This document shows positions 25,165 to 33,492 of a stretch of 64,000 nt of DNA, in pieces (positions within the stretch are counted from its first letter, which is position 1; each line of letters begins with the position of its first letter). The notes beneath the pieces were generated by a model. That model was given only the letters and a program-made list of their open reading frames with translations. It was not told where the DNA came from and searched no databases. Source of the stretch: Chloroflexota bacterium (GTDB lineage Bacteria; Chloroflexota; Anaerolineae; Promineifilales; Promineifilaceae). Both the position numbers and the translations under genes were made by a program. Location: positions 59,393 to 123,392 of the forward strand of contig JACTMP010000024.1 in assembly GCA_014584575.1 (NCBI GenBank), read 5' to 3'.

Positions 25165-25476
25165 CTACTCTTCGCCGGGACTGACCGAGGCGTAACCAAT
25201 GCCGATGACACCCAGACCAACTGCCCCTAAAATAGCGACCACAAAAATGATCAGGGCGATAATGCCTACAATGAGGGTCAGGACAAAACCGGCGGCATCA
25301 CTGCTGCCCTCTTGGGCCACCTCTTCCCCGGCATGTTCATCTTCTTGCTGGTAGTGTACGGCCGTACCATCCTGTTTCCCGCCATCATTGTTCAAAGCGA
25401 ACACGGCCGTTGGCATCCCCACCACCAATAAAAGCACCAACACCATTACCAATCGTCGCCATTTTCCAGTTTGCAT
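25165..25476 (-). CDS. Small two-helix membrane protein, unknown
   Basis: A 103-residue protein with an N-terminal signal or anchor ('RLVMVLVLLLVVGMPTAVFA'). An acidic, Gln/Glu/His-rich loop (residues ~30-58) and a second long hydrophobic segment ('FVLTLIVGIIALIIFVVAILGAVGLGVIGIG') follow. The loop is probably outside the cytoplasm. AAGGAG lies 12 bases upstream of the ATG. I do not recognise the family. It lies downstream of, and on the same strand as, the large FHA-kinase gene. Confidence 0.6.
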   Translation of the reverse strand: MQTGKWRRLVMVLVLLLVVGMPTAVFALNNDGGKQDGTAVHYQQEDEHAGEEVAQEGSSDAAGFVLTLIVGIIALIIFVVAILGAVGLGVIGIGYASVSPGEE

Positions 25477-25562
25477 AACCGGTTAAACTCCTTGTGTGAA
25501 AATTGGCACGATTATAGTGCAGGGAAAAGGATTTGGGTAATTGCGTAATTACCCATTTACCA

Positions 25563-28079
25563 TCAGGTGAGGGGCTGGCTGACGGGGGTCACATCCGGGG
25601 CTGAAGGAGATTGCCACTGTGCCTGGGCTTGGGTGATCACGGCCGTGACCAGCAATACACCCAATAACAAGACAAAAATGGCTGTGCTGAGCCACACGGC
25701 CCAGCGCGGTACCTGCGGCTGCACCCGCACCTGCCCCATTTTCACCTGCTGCTGGCCGTTTTCGGTGCGCACTTCCACTTCATAGGGGACCAATTGTTCC
25801 CGGCCAAACAACGGCCGTTGCCGCGCCCGTACCGTGACCACCTGGGTGATGGCCTCTCCCGGCTTGAGGTGCATCCGCCCCCGCTGCCCGCCAAATTGCA
25901 CCAGGTTTTTGCCATCGCGCCCCAGAAGGCTGTAGGTGTTGGGCACATTCCCCTCGTTGCGAATGAGAATGCGGATGTTGTCGCCATCATCTATCTGTGA
26001 AGGCCACAAGCCCAATGAAAATTGCTCCTGAGTAGTGACAATGAGCATACCGGCGATCACGGCCGTCTCCGCCTCGCTCGTTTTGGAATGGACAATCAGG
26101 TCAAAGGGGTAGTTGCCGGCAGCAATGCGGTAAGACATCACGGTGCCGGTAGAGGGCAGTTGAATAATCAGGGGGATATTGGCCCGCGCCCCCGGCGCCA
26201 GGGTGACAAAATGCTGCGTCAGCGAATAAGTGCCCGAAGGCAACCCACTGACCGCCAGTTTAAGCGTATCTGTGGCCGGACCCTGGTTAAAAAGCTCGAC
26301 CTGGACAGTGGTCTGGTCCCCGGCCATCATCGTTAGCAACGCCGGATGCAGCGCCACACAAAAGCGCCCGGTGCTGCTTTGCACCTGGCTGGTATCCTGG
26401 GACACCTGGAACAGCTCTGTTTTTGGCTCTTCATTGGTCGGGGCCGATGATGTCAATTCGGTAGCAGACGCCCAATGTAGAAAATAGGGCCCGATTTGCA
26501 AAATCTGTTCGGGCGACCACGATTCTGGTTCATTGACGCTGAGACGACGGCCGTTGCCAAATGTGCCGCCGCTGCTGTCTAAATCAGTCACGCGCCAACG
26601 GCCGTTGACCCAATCCAGCCGCGCATGGTAACGTGACACATCCCGCGCATTCAGCACAATGTCATTATCTTTAGCACGGCCAATAAGAATCTGTGGTTTG
26701 TTGAGAGTCGCCCGGCGCGGTCCCCGTCCCTGGCGAATAATCACAATCTGCGCCGCCTGTTCTGGTACTGCCAATACATGTACATCGGTGGGAAGTTCTT
26801 CTACCGTCTGCGTCAAAGCGACCGGCATAGCCATCGGCGGGGTTGGTTGCGATGGCGTCTCAGGCAGGGGCAACGATGTGCCCACCCCTTCAACAAATGG
26901 CGCTGTAAACGGGGGGGGCGTCGGTATATCCGTCTCTGGCAAATGGTTGATATGTATGCCTGCATCACTGGTGGAGCGATCAAAAACAGGGGTGTCAAAC
27001 TGTGGCTGCACCGGCATCGTTTCAGACAACGCCAGCGCCGGTGAATTGTAAACAGGTTGTCTGGCTGGGGGTGGCGGCGCTGGCGGTGGGTCAGGCGGGC
27101 TGGCTGCCACCTCTTTACCCAGTCCATTTTGCCTGCGCCCCGTTAACTCGGCCAGAGTACGGGTGCGTGGCGGCGGCGACGGCCGTGTCAAGACCCCGTT
27201 TTCGGCGCTGGATAAGGTTTGGGCGGCCTGGCGAAGCGCATCGGCCATTTGCTCCGCCATCTGGAATCGTTTGGCCGGTTCTTTGGCCAGGGCTGTATAG
27301 ACCACATTGGTGATGGCGGGGGGTACGTCCGGGCGTAAATCCCGCACCGGCAGCGGCGACTCTACCGAATGACGCATGATCGCCTCGGTGGGTGACTGCA
27401 CGGCAAAAGGAACGCGCCCCGTTAACAACTCATACAAAATAATGCCCAAGCTGTAGATGTCGCTACGGCCGTCTACAACACCATTGGTACATTGTTCTGG
27501 CGACAAATAAGGGAAGTTGTTATGCAGATCGACAAAGGCGGTTTGAATACCTGTTTCCGGGATGAGCGCCAGCCCAAAATCGGTCAGCATGGCACGCAGC
27601 GACGACTCCCCTGGGCGGGAAGGGCGCTGCTGCCGTTTGATGAGGATATTTCCCGGTTTTAAGTTCAGATGGTGTGTGCCTGCCTGGTGGGCGGCGCTGA
27701 GGGCATCGGCCGCCTGCGCCATAATATGCAGAACTTCATCCAGGGGCATGAATTGGCTGCGACTGTTCAGGCGCAACAGCGCCTTGTCCAGGCTAATGCC
27801 ATTCACAAAATCTGTAACCAGATAGGCACGGCCGTTCTCGTTACCCAGGTTATACAGGGCGACAATGGAGGGGTGGCTCAGCGAAGAAACCTGGCGGGCG
27901 GCCTGCGCTAACTGGCGCTGAATGCCAGGGTGGATAGCCAGTTCAGGCGATAACAGCTTAATGGCTACCGAACGATCCAGGTTCAGGTCACGCGCCTGAT
28001 AAACTGAGCCGGTTTTACCTTTGCCCACAAACGACTCAACTAGAAATTGCTCAATCTTCTTTCCGATAAAATTGTCCAT
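25563..28079 (-). CDS. FHA-domain Ser/Thr protein kinase with degenerate catalytic loop
   Basis: An 838-residue membrane protein. A Hanks-type kinase domain covers residues 1-310: glycine loop GKGKTG, K41 in VAIK, and DFG at 167-169. The catalytic loop reads H-L-N-L-K-P-G-N (137-144) instead of HRDLKPxN, so the catalytic aspartate is Asn139 and activity is doubtful. A Pro-rich linker leads to an FHA domain near 455-535 ('LIGRAKDNDIVL', 'SRYHARLDW', 'GGTFGNGRRL'). Immunoglobulin-like segments follow, then a membrane helix near residue 795 and an outside tail. ATG 28079 was chosen; the longer frame to 28148 lacks a plausible start context. It probably binds phospho-Thr partners and may be a scaffold. 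Confidence 0.88.
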   Translation of the reverse strand: MDNFIGKKIEQFLVESFVGKGKTGSVYQARDLNLDRSVAIKLLSPELAIHPGIQRQLAQAARQVSSLSHPSIVALYNLGNENGRAYLVTDFVNGISLDKALLRLNSRSQFMPLDEVLHIMAQAADALSAAHQAGTHHLNLKPGNILIKRQQRPSRPGESSLRAMLTDFGLALIPETGIQTAFVDLHNNFPYLSPEQCTNGVVDGRSDIYSLGIILYELLTGRVPFAVQSPTEAIMRHSVESPLPVRDLRPDVPPAITNVVYTALAKEPAKRFQMAEQMADALRQAAQTLSSAENGVLTRPSPPPRTRTLAELTGRRQNGLGKEVAASPPDPPPAPPPPARQPVYNSPALALSETMPVQPQFDTPVFDRSTSDAGIHINHLPETDIPTPPPFTAPFVEGVGTSLPLPETPSQPTPPMAMPVALTQTVEELPTDVHVLAVPEQAAQIVIIRQGRGPRRATLNKPQILIGRAKDNDIVLNARDVSRYHARLDWVNGRWRVTDLDSSGGTFGNGRRLSVNEPESWSPEQILQIGPYFLHWASATELTSSAPTNEEPKTELFQVSQDTSQVQSSTGRFCVALHPALLTMMAGDQTTVQVELFNQGPATDTLKLAVSGLPSGTYSLTQHFVTLAPGARANIPLIIQLPSTGTVMSYRIAAGNYPFDLIVHSKTSEAETAVIAGMLIVTTQEQFSLGLWPSQIDDGDNIRILIRNEGNVPNTYSLLGRDGKNLVQFGGQRGRMHLKPGEAITQVVTVRARQRPLFGREQLVPYEVEVRTENGQQQVKMGQVRVQPQVPRWAVWLSTAIFVLLLGVLLVTAVITQAQAQWQSPSAPDVTPVSQPLT

Positions 28080-28261
28080 ACAACACCAATACGGGAGCAG
28101 CACCCGGCTTTTTGCAGACAGTATAAATTTGAAGGTCAACCATACCATTCAAGGGGCGTGAATTATAAAGGAGGGCCGGGCCAGTAGGAATAAAGTACAG
28201 TAGTGGGTGAAACGGCCGTAAATTATGCACAAAAACCCCGCCCGACTATGCTAAAATGCGC

Positions 28262-28294
28262 AGACCTGTCAGGTTTTTGAAACCTGACAGGTCT
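28262..28294 (+). repeat. Perfect hairpin AGACCTGTCAGGTTT
   Basis: 15-base arms at 28262-28276 and 28280-28294 with loop TTG, 11 bases before the next gene's ATG. The same sequence, with arms 30 bases apart, occurs at 41380-41439. It could occlude the ribosome site of the gene that follows or be a protein-binding site. Confidence 0.75.
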
Positions 28295-28305
28295 AAAGGT
28301 AGACC

Positions 28306-29493
28306 ATGACAACTAATGCCCTCTTGAACTCTGACACCATCCAACTGTTGCATACAGCCTTCCCTGACCTCAGCCGCAATGACATCGAATCGCTGGTACA
28401 GGCCGCCCAGGTGCGTACCTTTCCCCCCCATTTTGACATTTTCCAGGAGGGAGATGAAGGCGATTCCCTTTTTCTGTTGGAAGAGGGCGAAGTTCAGATT
28501 GTCGTCCATGCCGATGACCAACAGGAGATTTTGGTAGACACGCTTGGGCCTACCCGTTACTTCGGGGAAATGGCCTTCCTGGGCGAAACCTCGCGCATGG
28601 CTACCATCCGCACCAAAACAGAGTGTCGCGTTATCGAGATCAGCGAAGCAGACTTTATGGCCATTGCCCGCACCAACCCCAGTCTGCTGCGTACCCTCAT
28701 GCGCCAGATCATCGGCCACATTCGCCGCACCGACCGGGCCGTCATCAACGAATTAAACGTCAAGAATGACGCTCTGGAAGAGGCATATGCTGACCTGGAA
28801 GCGCAAGAGGCGCTGCGTTCGCAAGTCATCGTCACCCTTTCCCATGAACTACGCACCCCGCTCACCTCCATTCGTGGTTATCTGGGGCTGATTAACCAGG
28901 GGGCAATGTCCGGCAATTCGCTCAAGGTAGCGCTGGCTTCCATTACCCGCAATGTGGAAAAAATCATCGGCCATACCAATGATCTGTTGCTGCTGTATGA
29001 AATGCACCCCAAGGCCACTGATTTTGAGTACGTGAATGTGCCGGATATTTTAATTGAGGCGCTGAACATGGCCCGCGCCACGATGGAAGCGGAAGCAACA
29101 CGGGTGACGATGGATATTGGCCCTGATGTGCCCGAAATTTTTGCCGACCGGCGCGGGCTGGTGCTGGCTATTCGGGCGCTGCTGGAGAATGCTTTTAAGT
29201 ATTCGCCAGACAAAACACCGATAGCCATTCGCGCTTACCGGGATAATGGCACGGGGGTGGCTATTGCCATTCAAGACCAGGGGATTGGTATTCCCGAACC
29301 AGAAGTTGGACGCATCTTCGATGCCTTTTACCGCCTGGAAAAAGAGGGGGCGTCGCAGCTTTTTCCCGGTTTGGGCGTGGGGCTGACCATTGCCAAGTTT
29401 GTGGTGGACCGGCATCACGGCCGTATCACCGTCAGCAGTACACCAGGCGCGGGCAGTACGTTTACCATCATCCTGCCCCACCGGGCAGCTTAA
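28306..29493 (+). CDS. Cyclic-nucleotide-binding histidine kinase
   Basis: A 395-residue soluble sensor kinase. Residues ~15-130 are a cNMP-binding domain of the CRP type ('FQEGDEGDSLFLLEEGEVQIV', 'YFGEMAFLGE', 'RMATIRTKTECRVIEI'). A short coiled coil is followed by a HisKA domain with the phospho-acceptor H180 in SHELRTPL, and an HATPase with 'LLENAFKYSPDK', 'IQDQGIGIPEPE' and 'FPGLGVGLTIAKFV'. No membrane segment is seen, so it senses an internal signal. The cognate regulator is not adjacent. The protein with cyclase-like domains 4 kb downstream (33493-37629) is a possible source of a cyclic-nucleotide signal. That link is an inference. Confidence 0.93.
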   Translation: MTTNALLNSDTIQLLHTAFPDLSRNDIESLVQAAQVRTFPPHFDIFQEGDEGDSLFLLEEGEVQIVVHADDQQEILVDTLGPTRYFGEMAFLGETSRMATIRTKTECRVIEISEADFMAIARTNPSLLRTLMRQIIGHIRRTDRAVINELNVKNDALEEAYADLEAQEALRSQVIVTLSHELRTPLTSIRGYLGLINQGAMSGNSLKVALASITRNVEKIIGHTNDLLLLYEMHPKATDFEYVNVPDILIEALNMARATMEAEATRVTMDIGPDVPEIFADRRGLVLAIRALLENAFKYSPDKTPIAIRAYRDNGTGVAIAIQDQGIGIPEPEVGRIFDAFYRLEKEGASQLFPGLGVGLTIAKFVVDRHHGRITVSSTPGAGSTFTIILPHRAA

Positions 29494-29637
29494 CACGGGT
29501 CGTCTCCTTTTCTATACTGGCAAAGGGCATAATCTGACATCTTTTTCACCTTGTCAGATGTCACTTTGTCACCTTGTCAGGTATAACTTGCCTGCAACAT
29601 CTCATAACCGACTGCGTATGGCACGCAGGTGAAAATT

Positions 29638-30099
29638 ATGGATGAGTCAACTGAAATTCTCAAAATAGAAATCCCCGATGAAGAAGAAACACCAGCCGCT
29701 ACGCCGGACAACGGCCGTACCACCACCATCAAGGAGCGCGCCACCCAGGCGGGCAAGGGCGCGGCACAGGCGGTGACTGGTGCGGCAGCACAGGCAGCGC
29801 AGAAAGGGTGGGACAGTGACGCGCGCAAAACCGTGACCGGGGCGGTGAAAAAGGGGGCTACGGCCGTGGCCGCCAAAAGCGCCGACCTGCTGCATGAACA
29901 TCTGGTGAAAGCGGCCGAAGAGCAAGCGCGTCAGCAAAAAACCAATCTGGAGACCCGCCTGCGCGAAACCGACTGGAAAGCCGAAGGTGGCAAAGCAGCC
30001 ACCGCCAGCCTGCGCTGGGCCAGCCGCCAGGTTGGTCAACTGGCACGCCGACTCTCCCCCAGTTCCCCGACCCCCGACCAGCAAGATAACGAACGATAA
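29638..30099 (+). CDS. Ala-rich helical protein, unknown
   Basis: A 153-residue hydrophilic protein, strongly helical and rich in Ala, Lys and Glu ('KERATQAGKGAAQAVTGAAAQAAQKG', split by charged residues), with no hydrophobic segment. It resembles stress or phasin-like amphipathic proteins in composition only. I chose ATG 29638, which has AGGTGA six bases upstream, over a GTG at 29629 that overlaps that site. The composition and codon use match neighbours, and one TACGGCCGT octamer maps to its TAV codons. Function unknown. Confidence 0.55.
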   Translation: MDESTEILKIEIPDEEETPAATPDNGRTTTIKERATQAGKGAAQAVTGAAAQAAQKGWDSDARKTVTGAVKKGATAVAAKSADLLHEHLVKAAEEQARQQKTNLETRLRETDWKAEGGKAATASLRWASRQVGQLARRLSPSSPTPDQQDNER

Positions 30100-30458
30100 G
30101 GTGCGGACAAGCGGGTGCGCGGGGTTTATTTGGGGGAAGCGTGAAGAGCGTGATGCGTGAACCGTAATCCGACTTCGGTTCACGGATTACGAATGACGAA
30201 GTACCCCTACTCCGGCGTGATCTGGCCCGATGGGTGTTTACGGCCGTTGGCTTTGCTGCTTTTAGCGAGGCATGGTTCCCTGGCGTACAATCTGGCCGAT
30301 GGTATATCAGAAACAAGAGGTGGTCTTCACGGCCGTGACCTGGCGAACTAGACAGGTTCCGGCGGGCAAAGGTGGAGCGGCGCGGTGGGGACACAGGCCG
30401 CAGCAAGCCCAAGAAGACCGCGCTGGAGCAGGGTGCATCCTGCTGGCGGCAGCAACTT
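30100..30458. other. Gene-poor spacer of about 360 bases
   Basis: No convincing gene. It holds a hairpin-prone GTAATCCG/CGGATTAC stretch at 30166-30191 and two octamers. From about 30380 to 30440 it has a G-rich stretch (GCGCGGTGGGGACACAGGCC ... CGCGCTGGAGCAGGG) related to 33185-33236 in the other large spacer. The two stretches line up for roughly 50 bases with several changes. Confidence 0.5.
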
Positions 30459-31931
30459 TTAGGGAAGCCAGAGAAGGCTGGTGATATTGCTGCCTAGTAG
30501 AGGGGTGAGGTCGTAGAGGGTTGAGTTGTCGTCGGGGATGTAGAAGAGTTGGCGGGTGTCGGCTGTGGGCAGGCTGTAGAGAACACCGCGGGCATCTGGT
30601 GTCCAGGTGAGGGATTGCCGGTGGGTAGAGTCCCAGAATCCAGAAAGAAGGGGTAAATTGACGAGAGGCTGTGGTGGCTGCTCGAAGCTCGTGATCAGGT
30701 AAAGGCTGCCGATGGCGGCGGTGTGGTTGAGGATGAAGGCGAAACGGCCGTCCCCCAATTGACTGGGGGCCGCCGGCGGAACCCCCTCAAGATCAGGCAG
30801 AGCCAGCGAAGCCGCTGCTACCAGTTCATTCCCGGCAATCTGCCATAATTCGGCCACATTATCTGTTTCGCCATTGATATAGATTGGTGGCCTTACCGTA
30901 AACAGGTGATTGTCTGGAGTCCACTGCCAGTAAGCGACCTTATCGAGTCCGGTAACAGAGTTGGGCACGGCAATGGTCTGACCGGTAGTCATGTCTAAAA
31001 CCCAGCGGTTGCTGCCTTCAAAGCGTTGAGCGGAAAGGAGTTGATAACGGCCGTCTGGCGACCAATCGGTCGTAGGGCTGTAAATACGGGGCAAATCCTC
31101 CTCAAAAAAATCATGGGCTACCAGCAGCCGAGGTGCTTGTTCGCGGCCACCTTGCCATACGCCTTCAATATCACGCCAGAGCCAGGTACGGCCGTCTGGG
31201 GCTGCAACCAGGCTTTGGCAACGAAGCGTATAGGTGAAGCTGTTGGTCTCATTGCCTAATTGGCGACTGTTGGGGCAGTCGGTGAGTTTGGAAGCCTGGC
31301 CTGACTCACTGTTAATGAGTTGAACTGTTTCCACACCTTCGCCGGTCTGTGAGGATGTGGTGCCGGTAATGAGGGCCACGGAACGGCCGTCTACGGCCAA
31401 AGCATAGGCAAAGAGATAAGTATCTGATTCTGACCATAACTCTTGCAGCAAGCGCGTGGTGGCCTGAAACAGAAAAAGCGTGAAGCCCGGCTGATCATTG
31501 TCAGGGGTTTGGGCAATAAGAACCGATTGTCCGTCGGGGGTTGTTCGCCAGCCATTTACGATCATGTTAGATTCTGTCTGTGCCAGCAGGGTGGTTACTT
31601 GCCCGGTTTGTGGCTGCCATATCTGTAATTCCCCGTCGTTGATAAAAAGCAAGTCATTGTTGATGGGGAGAGCTTGCCCGGTAGTTTGCTGTTGAGTGGG
31701 GGTTGTCGGGTTTGTAACGGCCGTTGGCGCGGGATCAGGAGTCCAGGTTGGCACAGCAGTGACCGTTGTTGTAGAAATTATTGTTGGGGAAGGTGTCCAG
31801 GTAGGAGGAGGTGTGGCGGCAACGGCCGTTTCCCCGGCAGCCATGCGCGTGATGTCGGGCGGCCCGGCAGGGCGGCAAGCCAGCAAACCTGATACAGATA
31901 ATAAGGTAACAATCGAAAGAAAAGGTTTCAT
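30459..31931 (-). CDS. Beta-propeller lipoprotein
   Basis: A 490-residue exported lipoprotein: signal peptide 'MKPFLSIVTLLSVSGLLAC' with lipobox LLAC, then a Thr/Pro-rich linker to about residue 80, then WD40/TolB-like repeats ('TTPDGQSVLIAQTPD', 'TDWSPDGRYQLLSA', 'TWTPDARGVLYSLP'). The frame is open upstream to 32450, but that part overlaps the start of the Rpn gene on the other strand and lacks a signal. An ATG at 31943 is an alternative start four codons earlier. It has the same architecture as the 8013-9521 product. Ligand unknown. Confidence 0.83.
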   Translation of the reverse strand: MKPFLSIVTLLSVSGLLACRPAGPPDITRMAAGETAVAATPPPTWTPSPTIISTTTVTAVPTWTPDPAPTAVTNPTTPTQQQTTGQALPINNDLLFINDGELQIWQPQTGQVTTLLAQTESNMIVNGWRTTPDGQSVLIAQTPDNDQPGFTLFLFQATTRLLQELWSESDTYLFAYALAVDGRSVALITGTTSSQTGEGVETVQLINSESGQASKLTDCPNSRQLGNETNSFTYTLRCQSLVAAPDGRTWLWRDIEGVWQGGREQAPRLLVAHDFFEEDLPRIYSPTTDWSPDGRYQLLSAQRFEGSNRWVLDMTTGQTIAVPNSVTGLDKVAYWQWTPDNHLFTVRPPIYINGETDNVAELWQIAGNELVAAASLALPDLEGVPPAAPSQLGDGRFAFILNHTAAIGSLYLITSFEQPPQPLVNLPLLSGFWDSTHRQSLTWTPDARGVLYSLPTADTRQLFYIPDDNSTLYDLTPLLGSNITSLLWLP

Positions 31932-32070
31932 ATCAACAGCCATCCAGTTCAATGTATTGTTTATAGCATAAGCGAAAAAATTGCTAATAACAGGATGGGT
32001 TCCCTCTGCGTCCTGACCGGCAGCGATACGAATCTCATCAGCACGGCCGTAGCCCCTTACCGCCTCATGG

Positions 32071-32076
32071 TATAAT
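32071..32076 (+). promoter_or_regulatory. -10 element, apparently leaderless transcript
   Basis: TATAAT eight bases before the ATG at 32085, with no ribosome-binding site between. Confidence 0.5.
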
Positions 32077-32084
32077 CGCCCTCC

Positions 32085-33074
32085 ATGAGCGACCTCACCA
32101 ACCCCCACGACAAATTCTTCAAGGAAACCTTCAGCCGCATCGAAGTGGCCCGCGATTTCTTTGCCAACTATTTGCCCGAAACGGTCACGGCCGTGCTCAA
32201 CCTGGACAGCCTGGAACTGCAATCCGGCAGCTTTGTAGACCCCGACTTGCAGGAACAGTTCGCCGATTTGCTCTATCGTGTCACCCTGCGAGACGACAGC
32301 GAAGCCTATCTTTACGTCTTGCTGGAACACAAAAGCTACCCTGACCCACTGACCGCCTTCCAACTGCTGCGTTATCTGGTACGCATCTGGGAACGGGATG
32401 TACGCGCCGGGGAAGGTTTGCGGCCGATTGTGCCGATGGTGCTGTATCACGGCCGTGAGCAGTGGCGAGCGGCAACCGATTTTGGCGGCTTGTTTACGGG
32501 AGAGGAGGCGCTACGGCCGTATTGGCCGACCTTCCGCTATGACCTGCAAGACCTCTCCCGTCTGAGCGACGAAGACATCCGGGGAGCGGTGCAGGTACAA
32601 ATTGGACTGCTGGTACTCAAATACATCTTCAGCCCGGCACTGCGCGAACGGTTTGGCGACATCTTAAACCTGTTCCATGACCTGACCCAAACGCAGACGG
32701 CGTTGGAATACCTGGGCACGGTGTTGTATTATATTGGTCAGGCGAGCATCCATCTGGCCCCGGAAGAAATGGTCACCGTGGTGCAGCGCACCCTGGCTGA
32801 AAAAGGAAACGAGACGATGCAAACAGTAGCCGATTATTGGATTGAGCAAGGCATAGAACAAGGTATTGAGCAAGGCATAGAGCAAGGTATTGAGCAGGGC
32901 TTACAAGAAGGCATCCTGGATATTCTGGAAATTCGTTTTGGGGGCGTCAAACCGGAAGTGGGGGAGCAAATCACGGCCGTGACCGATGCCCCTCGTTTGC
33001 GCCACTTGCACCGTCAGGCGCTGGTGGTGGATTCCCTCACTGCCTTTACTCGCCTTCTGGCTGAATCGGTTTGA
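32085..33074 (+). CDS. Rpn-family putative nuclease with IEQG repeats
   Basis: A 329-residue protein of the Rpn/PDDEXK-transposase-like family. The N-terminus 'NPHDKFFKETFSR', the 'FADLLYRVTLRDDSEAYLYVLLEHKSYPD' active-site region (acidic D...ExK: E and K in LLEHKS) and 'PIVPMVLYHG' are the usual hallmarks. Rpn proteins cut DNA and promote recA-independent recombination. Residues ~251-271 are five tandem IEQG units, encoded by a 12-bp repeat at 32842-32901, which lengthen a helical tail. A strong terminator follows immediately after the stop. Often found with mobile elements, but none is seen here. Confidence 0.88.
   Translation: MSDLTNPHDKFFKETFSRIEVARDFFANYLPETVTAVLNLDSLELQSGSFVDPDLQEQFADLLYRVTLRDDSEAYLYVLLEHKSYPDPLTAFQLLRYLVRIWERDVRAGEGLRPIVPMVLYHGREQWRAATDFGGLFTGEEALRPYWPTFRYDLQDLSRLSDEDIRGAVQVQIGLLVLKYIFSPALRERFGDILNLFHDLTQTQTALEYLGTVLYYIGQASIHLAPEEMVTVVQRTLAEKGNETMQTVADYWIEQGIEQGIEQGIEQGIEQGLQEGILDILEIRFGGVKPEVGEQITAVTDAPRLRHLHRQALVVDSLTAFTRLLAESV
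32842..32901 (+). repeat. In-frame 12-bp repeat coding IEQG x5
   Basis: Alternating units ATTGAGCAAGGC and ATAGAACAAGGT or ATAGAGCAAGGT. Copy number could vary without shifting the frame. Confidence 0.85.
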
Positions 33075-33077
33075 ACT

Positions 33078-33113
33078 GCACGGCCGTAGCCTCCCCTACG
33101 GCCGTGCTTTTTT
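33078..33113 (+). terminator. Intrinsic terminator of the Rpn gene
   Basis: GCACGGCCGTAG (33078-33089) pairs with CTACGGCCGTGC (33096-33107), six-base loop, then six T. Both arms contain the genome's abundant ACGGCCGT octamer. Confidence 0.9.
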
Positions 33114-33251
33114 ATATGGTGTAGTGGGGTTGGGGTTACGGCCGTATAGAGTCACTATTCACGTGGAGAAAAATAGGTGTGGCACGGTGGTGACACCGGC
33201 CACAGGGACAGACGGAAGGCCGCGCCGGAGCAGGGAAAGGAACACTCGGCG

Positions 33252-33376
33252 ATAAAAATCGCGGCTACAAGCAGCAAAGCCGACCTTCGTCGGCTAAGAC
33301 CAGTCGGCGAAGGCCGACTTTGCCTTTTGTTGGGGCAGATTTATCTGCCGCCGCCGGGCAAATTGAGAATTGCTGT
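33252..33376 (+). repeat. Twin-hairpin dispersed repeat, family A, copy 2
   Basis: Hairpins AGCCGACCTTCGTCGGCT at 33278-33295 and AGTCGGCGAAGGCCGACT at 33302-33319, followed by CTTTGCCTTTTGTTG and a GCAGATTTATCTG tail shared with copy 1 at 6023-6142. The right flank of this copy is complementary to the left flank of copy 1, so the original element was a long inverted repeat. Together with the terminator it fills most of the 33075-33492 spacer. Confidence 0.85.
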
Positions 33377-33492
33377 TTTCGGCCGAGAGTACCTGCACAA
33401 ACGGCCGTTTTCCGTTATCCTTGTAGAAACCGGCACACTCAAACCTGCCCGGTCTCTCACGTCCTGAACTGTAGAAGTATTGGTAAAAACGC

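Noticed and set aside
30358..30450. Possible RNase P RNA or other structured ncRNA
   Set aside because: None of the universally conserved RNase P blocks is present.
31932..32450. N-terminal extension of the 30459 lipoprotein
   Set aside because: It overlaps the Rpn gene antisense and would bury the signal peptide.
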